A stretch of 64,000 bases of DNA, from positions 6,771,327-6,835,326 of the forward strand of contig NC_068344.1 in assembly GCF_014633365.1 (NCBI RefSeq), given 5' to 3'. Shown piece by piece: positions 1-10,479 of this stretch. Every line of letters begins with the position of its first letter. The first letter of the stretch is position 1. This DNA is from Diospyros lotus. Its lineage: Eukaryota > Streptophyta > Magnoliopsida > Ericales > Ebenaceae. A program made the position numbers and the translations under genes. The notes beneath the pieces are model-generated. The model was not told where the DNA came from, did no database searches, and was given only the letters and a program-made list of their open reading frames with translations.

Positions 1-768
1 CAAGGTAATTTAATTTAAAAAGGAATATTAATTAATGATAATAATAATAGTCAACCATAGTTGCTGTGGGGATTCTGTGTATGCAATATAAATATAGGTT
101 GTGAGGAGTAATAATATGTTAAGAATAAATCATTAACAATTATAATATTAAGTGTAAGAATAAGTTATAATCAAGCAGCATAATGAGAATGTATTATGAG
201 ATTAAGGAGTTGGAGGGTAGTAGTGCGTGAAGTGCTGTAACTTAATGAAGGAAACTCAAGTTAACAATTAAAATAAGTGAATGGGTATACTATTATCTAG
301 GTGCTTAGTAGATCAAGTGGCGCATGCGCATTGGGGTTGGGATTTGGATGCAGGACCGAGCATATGAAGAAGGGCTGACTGCTGCTGACTTCGTTGGAAA
401 TTATTTTCAGCCAATTAATGATGAAACGGTGTCGTTTTTCTTGAGGCGGTGGCCTCCCAGCAGCTGCTCCAATGGCTGCCACGTGACTCCCTCCCCTCCA
501 CTCATTTTTGCACAAATTTAAAGCCCAAATCGGGCATTTTTAATGCAGCGAACAGTGAACGATTTATAGAAAATCCAGCGAGCTCACGATCGTGAATTTG
601 AGAAATTTGGGCTTCCAATCAAGATTAAATCAGGTTTAATCAGCGATTTAATTAGCTAGGTATGTAGCCTAGCTAGTAATTAACATTCTGTACGGTCAGA
701 ATTTCGTTTTAAGTCCAATTTTATTAATTTTGGCAAATAATTGGGATATCCGAGCGGGGGTGCTTACA
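1..768 (+). repeat. 5' LTR of element 1, internally deleted, start outside window
   Basis: It ends GCTTACA just before the primer-binding site, as the LTR of element 2 does. It shares with element 2 the GGCGGTGGCCTCC block, the TTTAAAGCCCAA promoter-like block (near 515) and the CTGTACGGTCAGAATTTC block (near 687). It then jumps from TTTGGCAAATAATTG (near 731-743) straight to GGATATCCGAGCGGGG, skipping the roughly 1.45 kb that separates these blocks in element 2. A TTG is shared at both edges of the deletion. Confidence 0.85.
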
Positions 769-772
769 ATGT

Positions 773-784
773 TGGTATCAGAGC
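773..784 (+). other. Primer-binding site (initiator tRNA-Met), element 1
   Basis: TGGTATCAGAGC lies four bases after the LTR end. It is complementary to the 3' end of plant initiator tRNA-Met, the primer typical of Ty3/gypsy chromoviruses. Confidence 0.9.
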
Positions 785-905
785 GTCATTGAGTCAATTT
801 AGGGGACAAGTAACTGTACACCAAGGCTGCTAGATAGAGTTAGAGCGTTAGGTCATGTCCTTAATTTCGAAATACGATCTAATTAATTTTGGTTGTATAG
901 GTATC

Positions 906-3900
906 ATGGACGCACGACGTGGGCGAGGTCGTGGTAGACCGCCAGCATGAGGTAGAGGACACCTTGTCCCTACTCCAGAGGTTTAGGCCACAGGTGCGGG
1001 AGAGCAGAGACAGCCAGGGCCACCAGATATGCAGGAGACATTAGCGGGTATTTTACGAGCTGTAGATGTACTGGCAGCATCTCAGTTGCGACAGGAGCGC
1101 AGACATGATGATAGGACCGCTACGGCCCAGGCGTCGCATTCAGGTACGTCGGGAGTAGGGGACGGTTCAGGTGCTACAGTGCTTAGAGATTTTATGGCCT
1201 TACGTCCACCAGAGTTTAGCGGAGGCGCTGATGCGACGGTGGCCGAGGATTGGTTACTAGCGGTGGAGAAGCATTTGAGATCCATAGACTGTGCAGAGGC
1301 CCACAGAGTTCGACTAGGGACTTTCTTGTTACGAGGTGACGCCGAGCGGTGGTGGGAGACCACCAGACAGCGATATGGTGATGAGGGCCCGACCTGGGCA
1401 CAGTTCGTCGAGGCGTTCAATGAGACCTATGTACCGGGTTGGATCAGGGAGCAGAAAGTGTTTGAGTTTATCGAGTTACAGCTGGGCAGTAAGACAGTTA
1501 CACAGTATGAGACTGAGTTCGTGGCATTATCTCGTTATGCTCCTGAGTTAGTAACCCCTGAGTCGCGCCGAGTTAGCAAGTTTCAGAGGGGGTTATGACC
1601 AGAGATTTGTCATGCCATGGCTGGCATTGAGGCACCCGACTTCCCTATAGCTGTTCAGCGGGCCCACGCAGTGGAGAGGGATCGATTGGAGGCCCGAGCA
1701 GATCAGTTAGTCTTGAAGGGTGTAGGGAGCAGCAGTAAGAAGAGGAAGTGGGATGCAGGCAACCAGAGTTCAGGGCTTTCACAGTGCCGACAGTACGGGC
1801 TGAGACACCAGGGGCAGTGCTGGGTTGTACGTCGGGACGTATGTTATCGCTGTGGTCAGCCGGGGCATTTGAGGAGAGATTGTCCACAGGTGCTTAGACC
1901 GACTACACCCGCCCCACCAGCTACACCGGCAACTGGGCAGGAGATTATTTGTTTTCGCTGTGGACAGAGAGGCCACCGAGCGAACAGGTGCACCCAGCCA
2001 GCACAGAGTGGAGGGCCACGGACTGGAGGTGTGGGGCCCAGACCAGCTCAGAGACAGTCTGCACCTAGGGCGCAGGGTTCAGGAGCACCATTACCTCTTC
2101 CAGCAGCACAGCGCCCAGGGCCTACAGAGAGAGTTCAGATGCAGGGACAGGCATTTGCAGTGTCAGCGGCCGAGGCGGCTGAGAGCAGTGATATAGTGCA
2201 AGGTATACTTTCTCTCTATGGCCATGACGTACGTGCCCTATTTGATACAGGTTCCACCCACTCTTTCATAGCACCCCATTTGTTGCATAAGATCCCAATC
2301 CCATGTAACCCCTTACCATATGATTTATCTATTTTGACACCGGGAGGGACGGTGTTGTTGGGGAGTGAGATGGTCAGGGATTGCGAGATAGGGATTTACG
2401 ACCAGGTATTTGTGGGGGATCTTATTGTTTTGGCGATCCAGGATTTTGACTTATTGTTGGGTATGGATTGGCTCTCACGGCACTATGCTCGGGTTGATTG
2501 TCGTCGGAAGGTGATTTCATTTGAGCATCTGGGGAGACCAGTTGTTACATACCGGGGTGTGAAGCCAGTGGTGACTACGCCGATGATATCGGTTATGCAC
2601 GCTGAGAGACTTATTCGACGTGGGTGTGAAGCCTACTTTGCGTTCGTGACCGTGATAGCGGGGGAGGAAAAGGAGTTGGCTGCCTATCCTGTGGTGCGAG
2701 ACTTTCCAAATGTGTTCCCAGATGAGTTGTCGGGACTACCACCGCACCAAGAGATTGATTTTGCGGTCGATCTGATGCCAGGTACGCGGCCTATTTCCAA
2801 GACTCCTTACCGTATGGCTGCCAATAAACTGAAGGAACTTAAGGTGCAATTGCAAGATCTTTTGGAGAAAGGTTTTATTCGGCCTAGCACATCGCCATGG
2901 GGGGCCCCAGTATTATTTGTGCGTAAGAAAGATGGGTCTATGCGACTTTGTATAGATTACCGACAGCTTAATCAGGTAACAATCAAGAATAAGTACCCCC
3001 TACCCCGTGTGGATGATTTACTGGATCAGTTGCGTGGTGCATCGATGTTTTCCAAGATAGACTTGCGGTCAGGTTATCATCAGGTGCGGGTCAGAGATGA
3101 GGATATTGCGAAGACCGCATTTCGTACACGCTACGGCCATTATGAATTTGTGGTCATGCCATTTGGGCTGACCAATGCACCTGCAGTATTTATGGATCTG
3201 ATGAATAGGGTATTCAAGGAATATTTGGATTCTTTTGTCATAATTTTCATTGACGACATCCTAGTCTACTCATCGAGCCCTGAGACACACGAGGTGCATC
3301 TGAGCGTGGTTCTGCAAAAGCTCAGAGAGGAGCAGTTGTATGCCAAGTTTTCTAAATGTGAGTTTTGGAAGACCCGAGTTGTATTCTTGGGACACGTGGT
3401 CTCAGGAGAGGGTATCTCAGTAGACCTAGAGAAGACTAAAGCCGTGATGGATTGGCCAAGACCAATGACAGTGACAGAGATTCGGAGTTTTCTTGGCCTT
3501 GCTGGGTACTATCGACGATTCATAGAAGGTTTTGCACGGCTTGCATCGCCCCTGATAAAGTTGACAAGGAAGGGCGCCATATTTATTTGGGATGAGTCTT
3601 GTGAGAGATCATTCCAGGAGTTGAAGCGGCGGTTGACTTCGGCGCCAGTATTGACGATACCCAGGAGTGGTGAGTTATTTACTGTTTATAGTTATGCCTC
3701 ATATACAGGACTAGGGTGCGTTCTGATGCAGGACGGTCGAGTGAATGCTTATGCATCCAGACAGTTGAAGAGGCACGAAGAGAATTATCCCACACATGAT
3801 CTGGAGTTGGCGGCTGTCGTGTTTGCCTTGAAGATTTGGAGGCATTATTTTTATGGTGAGAGAGTCCAGATATATACAGATCACAAGAGTCTCAAGTATT

Positions 3901-5579
3901 TATTTTCTCAGAAGGAACTTAATATGAGACAACGACGTTGGTTGGAGCTGCTTAAGGACTATGATTGTGAGATCCTCTATCACCCAGGTAAAGCCAATGT
4001 GGTAGCAGATGCACTGAGTCATCGTGGAGCATCAGTTGCAGCTATGATGGTGCAGGAGTGGTTCTTACTGGAGCAGATGAGCGATCTTACTATCTCTGTG
4101 GCACCAGACAATCCTGCACTCTATTGTGCTGCCATGAGTATCCATTCAGATCTAGAGGGTCAGATTCGCGATCGACAGCGATAGGATGTGGAGCTTGGCG
4201 AGATTATGGCTGATATGGAGAGATTTGGGTCATTGGGGTACAGTCAGAGGGACGATGGTTTGCTATTGTTTCGTGGACGGATTTGTGTGCCAAGTGACGG
4301 TGATATCAGGCAGAGGATCCTAGAGGAAGCTCATCGTTCTCCCTATACTATCCATTCTAGAGCGACGAAGATGTATCAGGGCTTACGGCGTCAGTATTGG
4401 TGGAGCGGCATGAAGATGAGCGTAGCAGAATTTGTATCGCGATGTTTAGTGTGCCAGCAGGTTAAGGCTGAGCACCAGAGGCCCGCAGGATTGTTACGAC
4501 CTTTATCTATGTCGAAGTGGAAGTGGGAGCGCATAACTATAGACTTTGTCTCAGGATTGCCACGATCCAGCTGGGGGTATGATTCGATATGAGTGATTAT
4601 CGATCGGTTGACTAAATCAGCGCACTTCCTACCTGTCAAGAAGACCTACCCTATTCATCAACTGGCCAAGCTATACATTGATGAGGTGGTGAGACTGCAC
4701 GGAGTCCCAGCCAGTATTGTGTCAGACAGGGATCCTCGATTTACCTCACGTTTTTGGGAGGCGTTGCAAAGTGCTATGGGGACCTAGCTGACTTTCAGTA
4801 CAGCCTTCCATCCTCAGACTGACGGGCAGTGGGAGCGGACCATTCGAACTTTGGAGGATATGCTCCGCGCCTGTGTACTGGATTTCCATGGGAGCTGGGA
4901 TGATCATTTGTCGCTAGTTGAGTTTGCCTACAATAACAGCTTCCAGGCCAGTATTGGGATGGCACCTTTTGAGGCGTTGTATGGGCGGCCGTGTAGATCA
5001 CCCCTATGCTGGACTGAGACCGGGGAGCGAGCACTACTTGGACCGGAGTTGGTGGAGCAGACGACAGAAAAGATCCAGTTGATCCGGGCTAGGATGAAGG
5101 CAGCTCAGGACCGTCAGAAGAGCTACGCAGACAGACGACGTCGGGATTTGGAGTTTGCTGTGGGCAAACATGTTTTTCTTCGTGTCATGCCGATGAGGGG
5201 TGTCCGACGTTTTGGGGTATCTGGCAAGCTGAGTCCTCGTTATGTGGGACCATTCGAGATTCTGGAGCGAGTTGGACCGTTGGCATACCGATTAGCTTTA
5301 CCCCCTCAGTTAACCCATGTACATGATGTCTTTCATGTTTCTATGCTCCGCAAGTACGTGGCAGATCCCGGGCATGTCATTGATTATCATCCGCTCGGGG
5401 TGCAAGAGGACACGTCATACGTTGAGTTGCCTGCTAGCATTGTGGATCGGAAAGAGAAAGTGCTCCGCAACCGTACGATTCCCTATGTGAAGGTCCAGTG
5501 GCAGTGGCATACCCCTGAGGAGGCTACTTGGGAGCTAGAGGAGGACATGAGGCGACTTCATCCTCAGTTGTTTACCTAG
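906..5579 (+). pseudogene. gag-pol polyprotein pseudogene of element 1 (chromovirus), one frame with six stops
   Basis: One frame runs from ATG 906 (MDARRGRGRGR) to the stop at 5577-5579, about 1557 codons without a frameshift. It is broken by stops at 948, 984, 1596, 4182, 4590 and 4785. In order it encodes the gag capsid region, two CCHC zinc knuckles (near 1842 and 1950), an aspartic protease with [10 protein letters not shown] (near 2238) and a reverse transcriptase with FIDDILVYS (near 3245). RNase H follows at about 3680-4030 and integrase at about 4190-5000, with a Cys pair (CLVC), SDRDPRF and a QTDG block. A GPF module and a C-terminal chromodomain (near 5430-5570) close the frame. 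The RNase H catalytic Asp of the DAS motif is Tyr here (SYAS), so RNase H would be dead even without the stops. At least four stops look like single C-to-T or G-to-A changes when compared with element 2. Confidence 0.92.
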
Positions 5580-5611
5580 CCAGGTACGAATTTCGGGGAC
5601 AAAATTCTTTT

Positions 5612-5624
5612 AAGGGGGGAAGGA
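5612..5624 (+). other. Polypurine tract, element 1
   Basis: AAGGGGGGAAGGA lies directly before the TG that opens the 3' LTR, the expected site for plus-strand priming. An identical tract precedes the 3' LTR of element 2. Confidence 0.85.
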
Positions 5625-5626
5625 TT

Positions 5627-5729
5627 TGTAATGACCCATAATTAAGATTTAAATTAATTATTCATTATCAAGGTAATTTAATTTAAAAAGGAATATTAAT
5701 TAATGATAATAATAATAGTCAACCATAGT
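5627..5729 (+). repeat. Truncated 3' LTR of element 1
   Basis: It starts TGTAATGACCC. Positions 5669-5729 match window positions 1-61 with no difference, then similarity ends abruptly. Only the first roughly 103 bp of the LTR remain, and the sequence to the right belongs to a different (CACTA-type) element. Confidence 0.85.
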
Positions 5730-5816
5730 GTTTAGATAAAAAGTGAACATAGCCAAGCGTGTGTATATCATTTTATTAGTTTACTTAACATTTATCTGTA
5801 GTAGAATAATAGTCTC

Positions 5817-6030
5817 AAGGTGTGTTTGATTATATTTAGTTTACATGAAAAATAAAAACTACCACCTCTTGGAATCAATTTTTCATAGAAAATAGATTAA
5901 AATATACTTTAAATGATTGCACTATAAAATTTAATTCTATAAAAAATACAGTGTTTCAAATAACAATAATGGAATTCACTTTTTGAATGTGATATTTTTC
6001 ATGAAATTTTTATACTATCAAACACACCTT
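5817..6030. mobile_element. MITE, about 214 bp
   Basis: The ends are an inverted repeat: AAGGTGTGTTTGAT at 5817-5830 and ATCAAACACACCTT at 6017-6030. Inside each end, a TTTCATGAAAAAT-like block is also inverted. It is short, AT-rich and has no ORF. I see no clear target-site duplication, so the superfamily is not assigned. Confidence 0.65.
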
Positions 6031-6640
6031 TAATGTTATTGATCACTTGAAAAATATCAATAAAACGGTACATCGATCTTTTTTAATAATTTTTTAAATT
6101 GTTGGTTATTTCATTGGATTTGAGTAGCAATAAAAATTAATCAACTTCCATTTGTTATGAATCATTAGATGTAGAGGACGGTCCTGTTGAGGTCTGTTGA
6201 ACGTTCATATTCAATTGCTACACTGCGTAAGGGCAGTAATGCGTGTTTGATGATGAACATGATTAGTTAAATTGATCGTGTTATCTATTTTGCCTCCTTT
6301 TTTGGTGTTCCCTTACATGCATCATCTTGACACGAGTAATAGATATGCATTTGTTGTCTAAGCTCTTGTTCCAAAAAAACGTCCTCTTATAATGTGAGTG
6401 CCACTGTTGTGTAATCAACTGGATGATTGCCATATCTTATCTATCAATTCATTTCTTTCACTTCACTTTGTTGTAATGTTCAAAATTTATGACATCAGTT
6501 GATTTCCAATTTGATAGGGGAATTTTATGTTAAGTAGAAAAACATCCATATTTATATAGAAAATTTTTTGTGAGTTGATTTGCTGGTGTTTTGTTGTTAT
6601 TGATATTGATATTATTTTTTAATCCATACATATACAAGAT

Positions 6641-7249
6641 AAAATTTTTGACATTGAGAGTCAAGGCACATCTCCACAGTCAGTCTCCTTACACGATTCA
6701 CTTGCTCAAGTGCTAGGAAAAGAACACTTAGGCCGAGTTCGAGGTTTGGGATTTGGTCCGAGTCCAAATCAAGTTTTTGGGACCGTTAGTCAATTGAATG
6801 GGAGATCTTCGTCTTCCAATAATACTAGTCCATCATATCAAGAACAAGTGAATTTTTGACAGAAGAATTACAAACTAATAAACAAAAGGTTCAAAGTTTA
6901 GAGTCACAGCTGCAAAATTTTCAAGGTGTAATGAGTTTTCTTTTGACAAACATTGTGACGAATATACCACCTGAGATTGTTGCGATGCTCAATTCAATGG
7001 TATGTTAATTCTAAAATTATTAATTTTCATTTTTCATTTTAAGTGATTGTTTATGTTTATGCCTACAAATACTTTTAAGAGTATGTTTTTATATTTTGTA
7101 TACATCTAATACAATTTTAATTATTTCAGGTACCAGATGCGAATAGTGGACAAGCTTCACTAGCGGGAAGGCGGTCTTCGATATCTAGTCATAACGTTCA
7201 TGATCCACCACAACCTCATCCACCACAACCTCCAGACCAACAAAATTGA
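6641..7249 (+). pseudogene. CACTA transposase C-terminal fragment (plant En/Spm, Transposase_24-like)
   Basis: A frame entering near 6650 encodes ESQGTSPQS, then SLHDSLAQVLGKEH followed by GRVRGLGFGPSPNQVFG, the hallmark block of plant Ptta/En/Spm transposases. After QEQVNF a one-base shift with a stop (near 6858) breaks the frame. The shifted frame continues TEELQTNKQKVQSLE, a coiled-coil-like tail, up to a splice donor at 7000. An intron (7000-7139) ends TTATTTCAG, and the last exon (7140-7249) ends PPQPPDQQN and a stop. The rest of the protein is missing upstream. Confidence 0.7.
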
Positions 7250-7496
7250 TGTACTATTAAAATATTTGAACAACTTGACTTCTAAACTTTTTAAATTTCA
7301 TTTTGATATGTAAGTCTATTTTGATTGGACTTTGATATGTTACATGTTTGGATATTTAAGTTGGAATCTTTATAGTTTGTTGATTAAATAGATGGAGATA
7401 TTGTGTTTGTGAATTTGGTGTATTGTGTTTGTGAATTTGGATATTTATGGGTCATTTAGGTACACAGGTATTTCAATAAGCAGGTATTATTGAATA

Positions 7497-7940
7497 TAGC
7501 GGCGGTTTTAAAACCGCCGCTATATTTTTAATGAATTCATTTAGCGGCGGTTTGTGCCAAATGAACAGCGTGAAAAAATATAGCGGTGGTTTTCACAACT
7601 GCCGCTATATTTCTGTATACTATTCATTTGGCGGCGGTTTCTAAACCGCCGCTAAAAAATTAAACAATAGCTACGGTTTATGAAACTGCCGCTAAATTTT
7701 GAATTTAGCAGCGGTTTCAGAACCGTCGCTAAAACATTTAACAATAGCGACGGTTTCATAACCGTCGCTAACTTCAAAAGAATCGTTGCTAGTTACGGCG
7801 GTTTAGAAACCGTCACTAAAAATATCACCTAGCAGCGGTTATACCAGCAGTTGCTAAAAACCATCGCTAAATGCCGCACGACGGCTGTATTATCGGCGGT
7901 TTTTAAAACCGCCGCTAAATGCCAAAAAAATCGCCGCTAA
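7497..7940. repeat. CACTA subterminal palindromic repeat array
   Basis: About ten copies of a TAGCGGCGGTTT...AAACCGCCGCTA unit occur in both orientations, degrading to TAGCGACGG and TAGCAGCGG variants. Such arrays next to CACTA termini are the binding sites of the element's DNA-binding protein in known En/Spm elements (family knowledge). Confidence 0.8.
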
Positions 7941-7960
7941 AAACCAAATTTTTTGTAGTG

Positions 7961-9149
7961 ACCCATTAAGTTGTTGGGTCGACCCATTGGGTTAAATCCA
8001 ATGATGGATTAGGATCGGGTTACCCAATCCAATAAGGGCCTATCACTGACCCATCACGTGCTGGTTACACGGATGTGGTTTCATTAAAATTATATTTTTC
8101 AAGTAAAAATTTATATAAAATATTTTTTCATAATCTGGATCTAAAGTCGACTCTTGGTATTCCAATAGTTGACTCTTGATGCCTAACGATCATATTTGTT
8201 ATCGTTACAAAAATTGCCAAATGAGTACTAGCGAAAGTTGACTCTTGAATACATGGCTATTATCTCCATCAAATATAGATTTAGTTTAGACACTCAATCT
8301 AAACACATTTAATGCTTGAATCAAGCCATGTCCTAACATAAATAAATATATATCATCGATAACTAATACTTTTGTGTCTTTTCTTAGATCAAGTCAGATA
8401 TATTATACTATTACTTGAGAGAACTATACTAATCAATCGATTGCTAAAGCCTTCTATTCGACAGGATATGAAAGCTTAAAGGCTTGATATTGAAGCTTCA
8501 ATGAACTCGCTCATTTGAACAGATAATTCATTTGATTGCTAACTTAATTAGCTCAAATACAATGCTAATCATTGGATTGAGGATTTCCATAGAGATAGCC
8601 ATAAACTTTATTTAACCTTTCAATATCTTTTCAATTAGTTAATCTCTTAAATTTATTTGACTGCTAACTAAGCAAGCAAAATACAATTAAGCTTGACCTA
8701 AGAATTTCTTAGAGAATTTCTTGATAACAACAAATATATATTATCAAATTAGAACTTGACAAGACATTATTCGAGCATAACATCATGCACTCTGTTAAAC
8801 CTTTGGAAAATCACTAAGGTAGTTAAGTGTAACACCCCAACTAACCTTTGCATTAAGCCCAAAACTGAATACTTTATGTACTGTTGTTAACATTAACTTT
8901 CCAACCACAATCACTCAATTTGTATAAGATCTATAAATGATAAACATTGTATTTAGCTCGATATCAAAATACAACAGATGCTACTATTTGAGTAACATAA
9001 TTTTCCAATCAAGAACACATATAAGTCGAATAACTTACCTGATATTCGACTGAAGCAGAGCATATATGTATTCTAGTCTTATAAGAACTAAAGCATCATA
9101 AACACATACCAATATTGCATATTTCAAGTAATACTTAGAAAAACTTTAC
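7961..9149. other. Repeat-derived non-coding stretch left of the solo LTR
   Basis: No ORF of note. It starts with ACCCATT/GGGTCGACCC words, then has scattered AGTCGACT, AGTTGACTC and ATTCGAC words. It reads on into 13600-14184 once the solo LTR is removed: the same motif type resumes there as CTCGAATGG and CACTCGATTG. I take both as flanks of one older repeat split by the LTR insertion. Confidence 0.45.
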
Positions 9150-10479
9150 TGTAACATCCCGAAATTTAGAGATAAATAATAATCATTAATCCTGGCATTT
9201 GAGATTATTATTGAATATTTGGAGAATTTAGAAAAAATATTAATTTATATTATTTTGAGGAAATAGGCAATTAAGGTAATTAATTATCTTATTTTGGATT
9301 ATTTATGAAATTATTAAATTGGGGTGTAGTTTGGATTTTCAGAAGTTTTTGGGTGCTGATGTAATTATAAAACGGGGGTGGGTGTGTGAATTTCGGAAGT
9401 TTGGGAGCTATGGTGCGAATTTGGAAAGTGGGCCGAGGGTCTCTTTAAATTTAATAGTCTGCATATATGTATTAAAGGAAGCAGCAACGCGGATAGTCGC
9501 AGGTGCGCGTGGGGAGGCTAAGGTCGGGGTTTCGAGGCTCGCGTGCGCTGAGGGATTTTGCAGAATTTTTCAGTGCAGAAGACCCCCAAAGTCATTTCGG
9601 GGGAAGGGGGTGGCTATGCGGCAACTATTGGCCACGCCATGTGGCACGCTAAGGGCTACCCAATTTGCCTTAGCTGCCAAGCTCCCTTTACTGTGTCAAT
9701 TTTAAGGCCAATTTGGCCATTCCAAAAGCCCAATTCGGGCAAAATAAAGGCAGAAAATAGAGAGGAAAAGGGAAAAGAAATGAGAGAAATAAAGGAGAAA
9801 AAGAGAAGGCACACGGCAGCTAAGGAATAGAGGGAAAAGAGAAGAAAATAAGAGAGAAATTAAGAGATTTTGGGGTTATTCGGTGTTTAAAATACCTGGG
9901 TAAGTGGGTAAAATTATCAAAAGTATTATACGTTTAAATTACGGATTTTATACGGTTAGATTTGATTAATATAGGCCGTAAACTTATTATTTTTTGTTAA
10001 ACATTTTACTTCATAGCAGAAGTGCGGGAAAGTCGAGAATCAGCCGTTTAAAGGCAAGTTCCCAACTCTTTCATCATGAGCTTGTATTCCTCTACAAGCC
10101 TCTGCCATTCCCTCCCTTGTTGTTACTCAGTTTCACGTATTAATTGTATAACTGCACGTGACAACCATTTTTATGATTGGTGTAATATTTCTTGCTAACT
10201 AACCCGGGGCTTTGTATCGCCCCATTTCCTTGGGAATGATGCCGCACCTAATGGGATTAGGTTCCAGGTGGGTGTGGGTGTGGGTGTGTGTGTTCTGGTT
10301 GTGGATATTGAGTCTTTGTATGTGGGATTGTTATTTATTTAATTACAGTTGATGTTGACAGCGTGTGTCGGGGTTGGATTGCATTCATTGGGGAGACATG
10401 CTTTGTGTGTGATGGGGTGTATGAGCATTGGCATGACCCGATTGGCCTAAGAGCCAATTTGGGTACACTAGGTGAGCAT

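Larger units (their letters stand above)
1..5729 (+). mobile_element. Tekay/Del-like Ty3/gypsy retrotransposon (element 1), LTRs damaged
   Basis: The order is 5' LTR (to 768), a primer-binding site for initiator tRNA-Met (773-784), a gag-pol frame (906-5579), a polypurine tract (5612-5624) and the start of the 3' LTR (5627-5729). The gag-protease-RT-RNase H-integrase-chromodomain order and the Met primer site are those of chromoviruses of the Tekay/Del clade (family knowledge). The first 61 bases of the window are identical to 5669-5729, so the 5' LTR began about 42 bases before the window. The 3' LTR stops after about 103 bp, where unrelated sequence begins. The 5' LTR lacks about 1.45 kb that is present in element 2. 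The element is not autonomous because the reading frame is interrupted by stops. Confidence 0.9.
5730..7960 (+). mobile_element. 3' part of a CACTA (En/Spm) transposon
   Basis: The right end is TTTTTTGTAGTG (to 7960), the reverse complement of the CACTACAAAAAA terminus typical of plant CACTA elements. Upstream is an array of GCGGCGGTTT/AAACCGCCGC palindromic subterminal repeats (7497-7940), and before it the C-terminal exons of a plant En/Spm-type transposase. No CACTACAA left end is visible, so the element is 5'-truncated, probably at the junction with the clipped gypsy LTR at 5729. The stretch 6031-6640 between the MITE and the first recognisable exon shows no coding similarity I can name and could be intron. 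Confidence 0.7.
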
